Program-made: the position numbers and the translations under genes
Shown here: positions 49,821-57,888 of the stretch, one piece after another
How the letters are laid out: each line of letters opens with the position of its first letter
How positions within the stretch are numbered: the first letter of the stretch is position 1
The notes under the pieces: model-generated
Seen by the model: only the letters and a program-made list of their open reading frames with translations
Database searches by the model: none
What the model was told of the DNA's origin: nothing
Assembly (NCBI RefSeq): GCF_020400655.1
Contig: NZ_JAINRC010000010.1
Location: forward strand, 1 to 64,000
Direction of reading: 5' to 3'
DNA: 64,000 nt
Source: Streptomyces spinosus
Lineage (GTDB): Bacteria; Actinomycetota; Actinomycetes; Streptomycetales; Streptomycetaceae

Positions 49821-51179
49821 TCAGCGCTTGTCGGGCGGGGAGCCGTCGCCGCTGGTCAGAGAGCGATGTGCGCAGGCGGTGGGAGCGTCGGCGTCGCGTG
49901 GCCGGCGGATCGGGGCGCGCCCCGCGGGGATGCCGGTCCGCGACCGGGCCGCGTGGACCAGCGCGAGCAGCGACAAGGAGCCGACGAACGCGACGTAGAG
50001 AAAGCCGGTGGTCCTCAGACCCCATACCGGAGCCACCATTCCCGCGCCGAGAGCGGGAAGGCTCAGCGCCGCATAGCTGACGACGTACACGGCGCAGAAC
50101 ACCTCCGATCGTGTCCGCGCGGTCGTGACCTCGCCGATGGCGCGGAGGCTGCCGTTGTACGTCAGGCCGACGCCCGACCCCGCCACGACGGCCCCGCACG
50201 CGTAGGCGACCGGAGACGGCAGGGGGATGGCCACGGCCAGTCCCGCCGATCCCAGGGTCAGGGCGGCGGCGCCCAGCAGCGTGGCCCGTCGCACCGTGTG
50301 CCGTGCGGACCAGATGCCGCCCAGCCCGCCGGCCAGGAACAGCGCGGCGATGTCGAGCCCGCCCGCGGCCCCCCAGGTGACGTGGAGGACACCGGCGACC
50401 ACGGAGGGAGTCAGGGCGAGGAACAGCCCGGTGACCGACCAGCCCGCCACGAGGGCGGGTACGGCGGCCAGGAACCGGTGCCGGGAGCCGGGCGGAACCG
50501 ACACCCTCGGGCGCAGCCGGGCCGGCCCGTCCGCCGGCGGTCCGACCGTCTCGGGGATGTGCCGCACCGCCACCGCGAGGAGCAGGAAGACGCAGGTGAG
50601 CACGGAGAAGACGTAGGTGTCCGGATGGGCGACCGACTGGACGAGCAGTCCCACGACGGCGGCGCCGGCGGCCAGGCCCACGCTCGTCCCCACCGCCGTC
50701 ACCGTGGTCCCCGCGTGCGGGCGCCGCGCCGGGGAGAAGTCGACGAGCCCGGCGGCCAGTCCCGGGACGGCGGTCCCGGTGGCGACGCCCTGCACCGCCC
50801 GTGCGACCACCAGGGACGGGACACCGCCGGCCGTGCGGAAGACCGCCGTACTGGCCGCCGCCAGCAGGAGCGCGGCGAGCAGTACGGGACGGCGTCCCAG
50901 GCGGTCGCTCAGCGGGCCCAGCGTCAGCAGGGCGCCGAGGAGCCCGGCGACGTACACGGCGAAGACGACTGTCACCATGGTGACGGAGAAGTCCCAGCGC
51001 TCCCGGTACAGCGGATAGATCGGCGAGGGCGCGCTCGCGGTCGCCATCAGTACGACCGTGGCGACCGTCAGCACGCCGAAGGCGGCGCGTCGGCTCAGAC
51101 GGCGAGGGGTGCGGCGAGGACGCGGCGGTCGCGGCCGCTGGTGCCCGGTCGCCGGGGCGTCACCGCGGCCAGGGAGCAT
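49821..51179 (-). CDS. MFS transporter
   Basis: A 452-residue 12-helix MFS protein. After a basic N-terminus (about 30 residues) the first helix is AAFGVLTVATVVLMATASAP, followed by the motif A loop GPLSDRLGRRPVLLAALLLA, GVATGTAVPGLAAGLVDFSP (motif C area) and further helices to ALGAGMVAPVWGLRTTGFLY. The polar C-terminal tail (about 40 residues) is disordered. ATG 51179 lies 20 bp inside the 3' end of the HD-domain gene and no ribosome-binding site precedes it, so translation probably depends on coupling. Substrate unknown; the HD-hydrolase partner suggests export of the related compound or its product. Confidence 0.8.
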   Translation of the reverse strand: MLPGRGDAPATGHQRPRPPRPRRTPRRLSRRAAFGVLTVATVVLMATASAPSPIYPLYRERWDFSVTMVTVVFAVYVAGLLGALLTLGPLSDRLGRRPVLLAALLLAAASTAVFRTAGGVPSLVVARAVQGVATGTAVPGLAAGLVDFSPARRPHAGTTVTAVGTSVGLAAGAAVVGLLVQSVAHPDTYVFSVLTCVFLLLAVAVRHIPETVGPPADGPARLRPRVSVPPGSRHRFLAAVPALVAGWSVTGLFLALTPSVVAGVLHVTWGAAGGLDIAALFLAGGLGGIWSARHTVRRATLLGAAALTLGSAGLAVAIPLPSPVAYACGAVVAGSGVGLTYNGSLRAIGEVTTARTRSEVFCAVYVVSYAALSLPALGAGMVAPVWGLRTTGFLYVAFVGSLSLLALVHAARSRTGIPAGRAPIRRPRDADAPTACAHRSLTSGDGSPPDKR

Positions 51180-51798
51180 TGTTGACGCGCTCGACCATGG
51201 ACGTGCGGCGGAATCCGGGGACGAAGTGTTCCAGGACATCCGAGTTGACGGTGCCGTACGTGGTGTCCGGACGGTCTTTGAGGCCGTCGACGAACGTCTG
51301 GAGGAATTCCTTCTTGAAATCCCCGCGCGGATGGGCGGCGACGATCTCGTCGAGTCGGCCGCTTTCCAGTCTGTCCATTCCCCAGCCGATCGCGTCGGTG
51401 AGCACGCCGTAGTTGGTGGCGGCGATCTCGGGGCCGAGGCGGCCGGGAATCTCCGGTGTCGTGTGCAGCGCGATCGCCATCCAGACCACCTCGGCGACGC
51501 TCTCGGAGAACCCGCGCTCCAGCAGGAACTTCCGCGCGTGGTCGGCGCCGTCCACCTCGAAACGCTGTTGCGTGTCGGAGAACGGGATCAGCAGGCCCGT
51601 GTCGTGGAACATCGCGGAAATGTAGAGCAACTCGGGATCGGGCCGCAGGTCCAGCATCCGCGCGTGGAGGGAACCGAGGAGGAACACCCGCCGCGAGTGG
51701 TGGAAGATCAGGGGGTTCGTCCGCTCCCGGAGAAATTCCGTGGCCTCCGCGACAGCCGATGTCTCCGGTATTTCCACGCCTGCGATGATGTCGGTCAT
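51160..51798 (-). CDS. HD-domain hydrolase (cyanamide-hydratase-like)
   Basis: A 212-residue HD-superfamily metal-dependent protein. RTNPLIFHHSRRVFLLGSLH supplies the first His, LLYISAMFHDTGLL the HD pair, and DGADHARKFLLERGF plus WMAIALHTTPEIPGRLGPEI further ligands. LHTTPEIPGRLGPEIAATNY with GVLTDAIGWG is wording typical of the cyanamide hydratase/Ddi2-like subgroup that hydrates nitrile-like compounds. That activity is inferred from family only. It overlaps the MFS gene by 20 bp (same strand, operon) and is divergent from a GlxA regulator 135 bp away. Confidence 0.82.
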   Translation of the reverse strand: MTDIIAGVEIPETSAVAEATEFLRERTNPLIFHHSRRVFLLGSLHARMLDLRPDPELLYISAMFHDTGLLIPFSDTQQRFEVDGADHARKFLLERGFSESVAEVVWMAIALHTTPEIPGRLGPEIAATNYGVLTDAIGWGMDRLESGRLDEIVAAHPRGDFKKEFLQTFVDGLKDRPDTTYGTVNSDVLEHFVPGFRRTSMVERVNNAPWPR

Positions 51799-51933
51799 GA
51801 TGTCCGTGCTTTCCGGTGCGATGTGCTACGAGTGGACCGTGCGTCCGTTCTCCACGGTGCCGCCCGCGCGGCCTGCGGCGCCGCCTCGGTCCGGCCATGA
51901 ACCACTCGAATCCAGTCACCTCAGGATGGCTCT

Positions 51934-52908
51934 GTGAGCTCCGACACGCATCGCGTAGCGATCCTCGTCTACGACGGGGTCAAACTGCTGGACGTCGTCG
52001 GCCCGGCCGAGGTCTTCGGGGAGGCGAACCTCCTCGGGGCCGGCTACAGGGTCGACCTGGTGTCGACGACGGGTGCCGATGTCGCCTCCTCGATGGGCAT
52101 GCGGATAGCCGTCGACGGCGGTGCCGCCGCGGCGGCGGACCCGGGCACCTTCCTGGTGCCGGGCGGAGACATCTACCCAAGGACCCCGGTGACGCGCGAT
52201 CTGGTCGAAGCCGCCAGGGATCTGGCGGGCCGGTCCGGCCGCGTCGCCTCCGTGTGCTCCGGCGCCTTCGTGCTCGGCGCGACGGGCCTGCTGGACGGCA
52301 AGCGGGCGACCACCCACTGGAAGATCGCGGGCGAACTCGCCGCCCGGCACCCCAGGACCCGCGTCGAGCCCGACGCCATCTACGTCCGCGACGGCACGAC
52401 GTACACCTCTGCGGGGGTCACCGCCGGCATCGACCTGGCGCTCGCCCTCGTCGAGGAGGACCACGGCCCCGACGTCAGCCGGGAGGTGGCCCGCTCCCTG
52501 GTGGTCTACCTGCAACGGGCGGGCGGCCAGTCCCAGTTCTCCGCTCCCCTGCAAGGACCGCCGCCCCGGTCACCCGCCCTGCGCAGGGTCGTCGACCTGG
52601 TCACGGCGGACCCCACCGGCAACCACTCCCTCACCGAGCTCGCCGGTCACCTCAACCTCAGTACCCGTCACCTCACCAGGCTGTTCCGGGAGGAACTGGG
52701 CACCACGCCCGCCCGGTACGTGGAGTCGATCCGGTTCGACATCGCGAAGTCGCTGCTCGACCAGGGTCACACCGCGACGCGGGCGGCGTCCTTGGCCGGC
52801 TTCCCGAGTTACGAGAGTCTGCGCCGCGTCTTCGCACGGGAGTTGGCCATCTCCCCCGCCGCCTACCAGCGCCGGTTCGCCACCGCCCGTCGCGCCCGGG
52901 CCGAGTAG
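51934..52908 (+). CDS. GlxA-family AraC regulator (DJ-1/PfpI + HTH)
   Basis: A 324-residue regulator. The DJ-1/PfpI-like N-terminal domain (VAILVYDGVKLLDVVGPAEV, FLVPGGDIYP) keeps the elbow Cys in ASVCSGAFVLGATGLLDGKR, followed by ATTHWK. The C-terminal AraC HTH reads LTELAGHLNLSTRHLTRLFR, EELGTTPARYVESIRFDIAK and AASLAGFPSYESLRRVF. GTG 51934 has AGGAT about 6 nt upstream. It is divergent from the HD hydrolase/MFS operon and is the natural candidate for its control. Confidence 0.9.
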   Translation: MSSDTHRVAILVYDGVKLLDVVGPAEVFGEANLLGAGYRVDLVSTTGADVASSMGMRIAVDGGAAAAADPGTFLVPGGDIYPRTPVTRDLVEAARDLAGRSGRVASVCSGAFVLGATGLLDGKRATTHWKIAGELAARHPRTRVEPDAIYVRDGTTYTSAGVTAGIDLALALVEEDHGPDVSREVARSLVVYLQRAGGQSQFSAPLQGPPPRSPALRRVVDLVTADPTGNHSLTELAGHLNLSTRHLTRLFREELGTTPARYVESIRFDIAKSLLDQGHTATRAASLAGFPSYESLRRVFARELAISPAAYQRRFATARRARAE

Positions 52909-52989
52909 CGACCGGCGGGGGGCATGGGGGCGGGGCGGTTCGGTGCCGCCGGGGCGCGCCCCCGGTTCCGGGGCCGAGGGTGCCAGTGG

Positions 52990-53017
52990 TTGACGATTAA
53001 ACGAACTCGTTTAATAT
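52990..53017 (+). promoter_or_regulatory. wrbA promoter with a perfect AT-rich palindromic operator
   Basis: TTGACG (52990-52995) and TAATAT (53012-53017) form a near-consensus promoter with a 16-bp spacer. The spacer and part of the -10 are filled by ATTAAACGAACTCGTTTAAT (52996-53015), a perfect 9-bp inverted repeat with a 2-bp centre. A repressor (MarR, TetR or HxlR type) bound there would block polymerase completely. Such an AT-rich block is exceptional in this window. Confidence 0.8.
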
Positions 53018-53119
53018 TCACCTATCGCGTCGGACGAGGGCCGCACGCCACCCTCCCCCTGGGTGACCTGCGCCCGCCCCGGCGCACCGCACGCATCCTT
53101 GAGGATCGGAGACCACTCC

Positions 53120-53734
53120 ATGACCACCCCTGTCCGCCTCGCCGTCATCTACTACTCCTCCACCGGCTTCTCCGCCGAGATCGCCAAGGAGATCTCGGAG
53201 GCGGCCGAGAAGGCGGGCGCCGAGGTGCGCCTGCTGAAGGCCGCCGAGCTGGCTCCGGAGGCCGCCATCGCCTCCAACCAGGCGTGGGCCGCCCACGCCG
53301 CGGAGAGCGCGGGCGTGCCCGAGGCCACGGCCGCCGACGTCGAGTGGGCGGACGCGATCGTCTTCGGCACGCCGACCCGCTTCGGCAACATCTCGTCCCA
53401 GCTGAAGCAGTTCATCGACACCCTCGGCGGCCTGTGGGCGCAGGGCAAGCTGGCCAACAAGGTCTACAGCGGCTTCGTGACCACCGCCACCGCGCACGGT
53501 GGCCAGGAGTCCACGCTGCTCGCCCTGTACAACTCCATCCACCACTTCGGCGGGATCATCGTGTCCCCCGGCTACACCGACCCCGTCAAGTTCGTCGACG
53601 GCAACCCGTACGGCACGTCGCACGTCGACGCCCAGGGCAACAACCCGGTCGGCGAGCAGACCCGCAACGCGGCCCGTCACCAGGCCGAGCGCGTGGTCCA
53701 GGTGGCCGCCGCCCTGAAGGCCGGCCTCGCCTGA
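53120..53734 (+). CDS. wrbA: NAD(P)H:quinone oxidoreductase WrbA
   Basis: A 204-residue flavodoxin-like WrbA. FMN-binding YYSSTGFSAEIAKEISEAAE (phosphate loop), FGTPTRFGNISSQLKQFIDT with LGGLWAQGKLANKVYSGFVT, the TATAHGGQESTLLALYN loop and HHFGGIIVSPGYTDP are all diagnostic. It reduces quinones by two electrons in the cytoplasm and avoids semiquinone toxicity. ATG 53120 has GGAG 8 nt upstream and a leader of about 95 nt. The strong palindromic operator in its promoter suggests induction by quinones or oxidative stress. A 24-bp hairpin closes the transcript. Confidence 0.94.
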   Translation: MTTPVRLAVIYYSSTGFSAEIAKEISEAAEKAGAEVRLLKAAELAPEAAIASNQAWAAHAAESAGVPEATAADVEWADAIVFGTPTRFGNISSQLKQFIDTLGGLWAQGKLANKVYSGFVTTATAHGGQESTLLALYNSIHHFGGIIVSPGYTDPVKFVDGNPYGTSHVDAQGNNPVGEQTRNAARHQAERVVQVAAALKAGLA

Positions 53735-53768
53735 CACACCCGGCACGTCGGCCTGCCGCGTGTGAGTG

Positions 53769-53824
53769 CGGCGTGCGGGGCGTTCCCTCCGCAAGATGGG
53801 GCGGAGGGAACGCCCCGCACGCCG
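53769..53824 (+). terminator. Long perfect hairpin after wrbA
   Basis: Positions 53769-53792 are perfectly complementary to 53801-53824 (24 bp, GC-rich) around the 8-nt loop AAGATGGG, 35 bp after the stop. It is one of the strongest terminators in the window and works in either direction. Confidence 0.85.
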
Positions 53825-53996
53825 TCTTTCGCGTGAGGTGCTGACGCGCGGGCTGCCGGTGCGGCTGCGCGAGAGGTTCCGGGTGGGTTCCGGGTGAGGG
53901 CGCGGGGGCGGGGCACTCCCGCTCCTCACCGCCGGCGGGCGGGCTACGTCGAAACCCGGTAGCCCTTCGGGGCCGGTTCTGCTTACGTTCGGCCGC

Positions 53997-54752
53997 ATGG
54001 CTGACGAATGCTTCGCGCATCCACGACTCGCCGCGATCTACGATTCGCTCGACCCCGACCGCAGCGACCTGGATGCCTACCTCCGCATCGTGGAGGAGTC
54101 CGGGGCACGACAGGTCCTGGACATCGGCTGCGGCACAGGGGTGTTCGCCCTGCTCCTGGCAGAGCGCGGGATCGAGGTCGTCGGCGTCGATCCCGCCCAG
54201 GCGTCGATCGACGTCGCCCGGGGCAAACCGGGCAGTGACCGGGTGCGCTGGATCCGCGGTGACGCGACGACCCTGCCGCCGCTCCAGGCCGACCTCGCGA
54301 CGATGACGGCGAACGTCGCCCAGGCGATCGTCGATCCGCACACCTGGCACGAGACGCTGCGGGGGGTGCACGGAGCGCTGCGGCCCGGCGGGCGCCTGGT
54401 CTTCGAGACCCGTGATCCGGCCAGACGGGGCTGGGAGGAGTGGACCCGCGAGAAATCCCACCGTGTGACGGAGATCGCCGGGGTCGGCGCCGTCGAGAGC
54501 TGGGTCGAGCTGATCGAGGTGAGCGGGCCGCTCGTGACCTTCCGCTGGACCTACGCCTTCGCGGCGGACGGACAGGTGCTGACATCGGACTCGACCCTGC
54601 GCTTCCGGGACCGGAAAGAGGTCGAGTCGGACCTGGTCGCGCACGGCTACGAGGTGCAGGACGTCCGCGACGCACCGGACCGGCCTGGCAGAGAGTTCGT
54701 CTTCCTCGCACGGCGCCTGCCGCACGGTCGGGCAGGGCGGACCAAGGCCTGA
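53997..54752 (+). CDS. Class I SAM-dependent methyltransferase
   Basis: A 251-residue methyltransferase: HPRLAAIYDSLDPDRSDLDA, motif I VLDIGCGTGVFALLLAERGI, motif II acid VGVDPAQASIDVAR, GDATTLPPLQADLATMTANV, and LRPGGRLVFETRDPARRGWE. The C-terminal beta strands (ELIEVSGPLVTFRWTYAFAA, TLRFRDRKEVESDLVAHGYE) match small actinobacterial methyltransferases of unknown substrate. It starts with ATG 53997 and has its own promoter region after the wrbA terminator. A strong hairpin separates it from the convergent AraC gene. Confidence 0.88.
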   Translation: MADECFAHPRLAAIYDSLDPDRSDLDAYLRIVEESGARQVLDIGCGTGVFALLLAERGIEVVGVDPAQASIDVARGKPGSDRVRWIRGDATTLPPLQADLATMTANVAQAIVDPHTWHETLRGVHGALRPGGRLVFETRDPARRGWEEWTREKSHRVTEIAGVGAVESWVELIEVSGPLVTFRWTYAFAADGQVLTSDSTLRFRDRKEVESDLVAHGYEVQDVRDAPDRPGREFVFLARRLPHGRAGRTKA

Positions 54753-54793
54753 GTCGTCCTTGCCCGGTCGCCGTGGTGGCGGGACCGGTGCCC

Positions 54794-54827
54794 GCGTCAC
54801 CCGCGTCCCGGGTGACGCGGGTGACGC
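54794..54827. terminator. Bidirectional hairpin between convergent genes
   Basis: GCGTCACCCGCGTC (54794-54807) pairs perfectly with 54814-54827 around a 6-nt loop. It lies between the convergent methyltransferase and AraC genes and can terminate both. Confidence 0.8.
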
Positions 54828-54886
54828 CGCCGTGTACGGAGCGGTCTCAGTCCGGCCCGCGCTGTCAGGGGCGCCGGGCGGGGGCC

Positions 54887-55876
54887 TCAGGCGGCCATGT
54901 CCGTACGACGCGTCCCCCGTGCGTCCGAGAGCCCGTGCACCAGCCATTCGCGGGGCGTCATGCCGTAGGCGTCGCGGAAGGCCCTGCTGAAGTGGGCGGC
55001 GCTCACGAAGCCCCACCGACGTGCGATGACCGCCACCCCGGTCTCCAGTGCCCGGGGGCGGAGCAGGTCACGGCGGCACCGCTCCAGGCGCTGTGCCCGG
55101 ATCCATCCGGCGACCGTGGTTCCCTCCTGCTCGAAGAGCTTGTGCAGGTAGCGCACCGACATGAAGTGGACGGCGGCGATCGTGCGGGGCGAGAGGGCGG
55201 GGTCGCCCAGGTTCCTCATGATGTGGTTCTTGACGCGCACCAAAGTGGCGGCGGCCGTCGCCGAGTGCGGCCGGGACAGGTGACCGAGGCGCTCGTCGAC
55301 GAGCAGGGCCAGCAGGTCCAGCGCGGTGACGGCGAGCCGGCGGCCGACGGCGTCGTCGACGTCGGCCGCCACGCGCGCCAGGCCCGCGAAGTACTGGGCC
55401 AGGACGGCCGAACTCCCCTCATCGCCGGTGAAGGTGGTCGCGGTCAGCGACCGCAGGTCCTCGGGCCGTACGGGAAGCACTTCACGAGGAAATTGGAAGG
55501 AGGTGAAAGCGAAACTTTCGTTGAGCGTCTTGTGGAACGCGCGGGAGGAATCCGAAAGGGAGAACTGGCCGGGCCGGACCACGCATCGCCGTCCGTCCTG
55601 TTCCTTCAGCGCGGTACCCCGCTCCTGGATGGTGAGGATGACGAATTCCTGGTCCTCGCCGGTTATCAGCCGGCTGGTCCGCGTCACCGTCTGCGGCCCC
55701 GCGCTGACGTGGGAGATCCGCAGCACGCCGAGCCGGTCGCTGGTGATGTCCCCAGGTGACGGCTCCTCCTCGAGGAGGTCGACGCCGAGCGGTACGAAGG
55801 TGTTCGACACCGCTTCGTGCCAGCACTCCGCCCGGTCGGCGGCGGACAGCTCCGCGGTGGACACAATGACGGGCAT
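54887..55876 (-). CDS. AraC-family regulator with FeaR-type binding domain
   Basis: A 329-residue regulator. The N-terminal AraC-binding-like domain (STAELSAADRAECWHEAVSN, FVILTIQERGTALKEQDGRR, VRPGQFSLSDSSRAFHKTLN) is that of the FeaR/NphR group. The C-terminal double HTH includes LSPRTIAAVHFMSVRYLHKL, FEQEGTTVAGWIRAQRLERC and WGFVSAAHFSRAFRDAYGMT. Codon use includes more A/T than neighbours in the stretch around 55480-55570 (ESFAFTSFQFPREV), a small local departure. Its target may be the sulfite-oxidase-like operon that starts 214 bp away on the other strand. Confidence 0.88.
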   Translation of the reverse strand: MPVIVSTAELSAADRAECWHEAVSNTFVPLGVDLLEEEPSPGDITSDRLGVLRISHVSAGPQTVTRTSRLITGEDQEFVILTIQERGTALKEQDGRRCVVRPGQFSLSDSSRAFHKTLNESFAFTSFQFPREVLPVRPEDLRSLTATTFTGDEGSSAVLAQYFAGLARVAADVDDAVGRRLAVTALDLLALLVDERLGHLSRPHSATAAATLVRVKNHIMRNLGDPALSPRTIAAVHFMSVRYLHKLFEQEGTTVAGWIRAQRLERCRRDLLRPRALETGVAVIARRWGFVSAAHFSRAFRDAYGMTPREWLVHGLSDARGTRRTDMAA

Positions 55877-56043
55877 CGATCTTCCTCCACGAATCGCGCA
55901 GTGAACAGGAGGCTGCGGCCGGCATGGGGCCCACCTTTACGCCTGGTGGCCGGAATGTCCACCCAGGAGCAGGACGAGAATTCCCCGGCCGCGCCGTCCG
56001 TCGGCCCGAGTGGTCAAGCCACCGCCGCCGTCCGAGACTGTAA

Positions 56044-56063
56044 AAGGAGCCTTCGCGCTCCTT
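56044..56063 (+). promoter_or_regulatory. 5' UTR hairpin containing an AAGGAGC decoy
   Basis: AAGGAGC (56044-56050) pairs with GCTCCTT (56057-56063) around a CTTCGC loop, 28 nt before the start region of the sulfite-oxidase-like gene. It sequesters a consensus ribosome-binding sequence and could be regulatory or simply a terminator of upstream transcription. Confidence 0.45.
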
Positions 56064-56090
56064 CAGCGGCCGGTCACATCGCGCAGGAGA

Positions 56091-56696
56091 ATGACGTTGA
56101 CTTCCTTCTCACCCGGCTTCCGAGGACGGCCCCACTCGTTGGCGCAACGGCTGCCGCCCGGACAGTATCCGACCGAGTCGTTCCCCGTCCTGTCAGCCGG
56201 TCCCACCCCGCGGGTGCCGGCCGAGGCGTGGTCGTTCACCGTCACCACCGAGCGCGGGGAGACGCGGAGCTGGACCTGGGAGCAGATGATGGCCCTGCCC
56301 CAGCAGGACACGGTGACGGACATCCACTGCGTCACCCGCTGGTCCAAGTTCGACACCCGCTGGCGCGGGGTGTCACTCGACGTCTTCTTCGACGGGCTGG
56401 AGACGACCGCCGGGTACGTGGTGGCCGACAGCTACGGCGGTTACACCACCAGCCTTCCGCTCGCCGACCTCCTCGGCGGCAGGGCGTGGATCGCGCACAC
56501 CTACGACGGTTACGCGCTCTCGCCCGAGCACGGCGGGCCGGCCCGGCTGCTGGTGCCGCACCTGTACTTCTGGAAGTCGGCGAAGTGGGTGCGCGGACTG
56601 CGGCTCACCCCCGAGGACGACCCGGGTTTCTGGGAGTCCGCCGGCTACCACCCCTACGGCGACCCGTGGCGCGAGCAGCGTCACCGGGGTGACTGA
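56091..56696 (+). CDS. Sulfite-oxidase-like molybdopterin oxidoreductase
   Basis: A 201-residue molybdopterin-domain protein of the small YedY/sulfite-oxidase-like group: RLPPGQYPTESFPVLSAGPT, WTWEQMMALPQQDTVTDIHC with the Mo-ligand Cys, VTRWSKFDTRWRGVSLDVFF, SYGGYTTSLPLADLLGGRAW and LVPHLYFWKSAKWVRGLRLT. It lacks a signal peptide and heme domain, so it is probably cytoplasmic and takes electrons from the flavin reductase encoded 2 bp downstream. ATG 56091 has GGAG only 1 nt upstream; TTG 56097 with 7-nt spacing may be the true start. Substrate unknown. Confidence 0.86.
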   Translation: MTLTSFSPGFRGRPHSLAQRLPPGQYPTESFPVLSAGPTPRVPAEAWSFTVTTERGETRSWTWEQMMALPQQDTVTDIHCVTRWSKFDTRWRGVSLDVFFDGLETTAGYVVADSYGGYTTSLPLADLLGGRAWIAHTYDGYALSPEHGGPARLLVPHLYFWKSAKWVRGLRLTPEDDPGFWESAGYHPYGDPWREQRHRGD

Positions 56697-56698
56697 CC

Positions 56699-57421
56699 GT
56701 GGCTCTCGCCTGGCTGCCGGCACGGCTGGTCGGGCGGCGTGCGCAGACCGCGACCGCCCGCAGCCTGGTGTTCACCGTTCCCGGCTGGCCCGGTCACCTG
56801 CCCGGCCAGCACGTCGACGTGCGCCTCACCGCCGACGACGGCTACCAGGCCGTCCGCAGCTACTCCCTGGCGGCGCCCGCCGACGACGACCGGCTGGAAC
56901 TGGGTGTGCAGGCCGTGTCCGGCGGTGAGGTCTCGCCCTACCTGGCCGACCAACTGCCGCCGGGTGAACGGGTCGAGATGCGCGGGCCGCTCGGCAACTG
57001 GTTCGTGTGGCGCCCGGAGCAGACCGAACCGGTGCTCTCGGTGGCGGGCGGCTCCGGTGTCGTACCGCTCATGGCCATGATCCGCGCCCACCGCTCGGCC
57101 GGCTCGCGCAGCCTCTTCCAACTGGTGTACTCCGTGCGCGGTCCCGAGGACGTCTGGTACCGGGAGGAGCTCGAGGACGGCGGCCCGTTCCTCGACGTAC
57201 GGTTCCTCCACACCCGTCGGAGCCCGCACGGCGCCGCCCGCGCGTCCGGCCGCATCACGGCGGCGGACCTGCGGGAGCCGACGGCCCGCCTGGACCCGGT
57301 GAGTCCCGTCTACGTCTGCGGCTCCACCGGATTCGTGGAGACCGTCGGTGACCTGCTCGTCGAACTGTTCGCGGGCCGGGGGAAGGAACCCGCGACCATC
57401 CGCACCGAACATTTCGGCTGA
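56699..57421 (+). CDS. FAD/NAD(P)H oxidoreductase (ferredoxin-reductase fold) partner
   Basis: A 240-residue ferredoxin-reductase-like module: LPGQHVDVRLTADDGYQAVR, RSYSLAAPADDDRLELGVQA (FAD-binding RxYS), VSPYLADQLPPGERVEMRGP, NAD(P)-binding VAGGSGVVPLMAMIRAHRSA and C-terminal PVYVCGSTGFVETVGDLLVE with the conserved Cys-Gly. No iron-sulfur domain is attached. GTG 56699 lies 2 bp after the oxidase stop, so the pair is coupled. It likely feeds electrons from NAD(P)H to the molybdopterin protein. Confidence 0.9.
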   Translation: MALAWLPARLVGRRAQTATARSLVFTVPGWPGHLPGQHVDVRLTADDGYQAVRSYSLAAPADDDRLELGVQAVSGGEVSPYLADQLPPGERVEMRGPLGNWFVWRPEQTEPVLSVAGGSGVVPLMAMIRAHRSAGSRSLFQLVYSVRGPEDVWYREELEDGGPFLDVRFLHTRRSPHGAARASGRITAADLREPTARLDPVSPVYVCGSTGFVETVGDLLVELFAGRGKEPATIRTEHFG

Positions 57422-57450
57422 CCCTTCTGCTCCGGACAGGGGAGATTCTC

Positions 57451-57723
57451 ATGGGAGATCCCGGCGCCTTCCTCGACGGCAACGCTCTTGCCGGTCCGTT
57501 GTCGGAGATCCTCTCCGTGGAGCCCACCACGGCCTGGTGGCGATGCCCGCACTGCAAGCGGGCGGGGTCGTTGGCGCAACTGCACCTCTACGGGCCCGAA
57601 CCGGGCATCACCGCTCGCTGCCCGGGGTGCGCCTACGTCGCGCTGCGCCTGGTCAGGGAGGAAGACCACATCTGGCTCACGCTGGGCAGCGAAAGCGGCG
57701 CGTTCCGGTTCCGCACCGCCTGA
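57451..57723 (+). CDS. DUF6510-type zinc-ribbon protein
   Basis: A 90-residue protein with two Cys pairs, WWRCPHCKRAG and ARCPGCAYVALRLV, forming a zinc ribbon, framed by FLDGNALAGPLSEILSVEPT and IWLTLGSESGAFRF. This small family regularly follows the sulfite-oxidase-like/flavin-reductase pair in actinobacteria. It may be an electron-transfer or assembly accessory, but no function is established. ATG 57451 lies 29 bp after the reductase, with a GGGGAG box. Confidence 0.85.
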   Translation: MGDPGAFLDGNALAGPLSEILSVEPTTAWWRCPHCKRAGSLAQLHLYGPEPGITARCPGCAYVALRLVREEDHIWLTLGSESGAFRFRTA

Positions 57724-57780
57724 CGGGGAAGGCGGCGGCACGACTCGCGCGCGCTCCCGGGGTGCTCCCGCGTGTCGCCG

Positions 57781-57807
57781 TTGAGACATGTCGCAGCTGT
57801 GACAGCT
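57781..57807 (+). promoter_or_regulatory. Palindrome in the subtilase promoter region
   Basis: AGCTGTGACAGCT (57795-57807) is a perfect 6+1+6 inverted repeat. TTGAGA (57781-57786) upstream could be a -35 box. A repressor site for the secreted protease is plausible. Confidence 0.4.
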
Positions 57808-57888
57808 CACGCCCGTGACAGGCCCGGCCTTCTCGCCAAATGATTTCGGACAGTTGTGATCCACGGCTGTTCGAAAGGTGTTTCCCTG

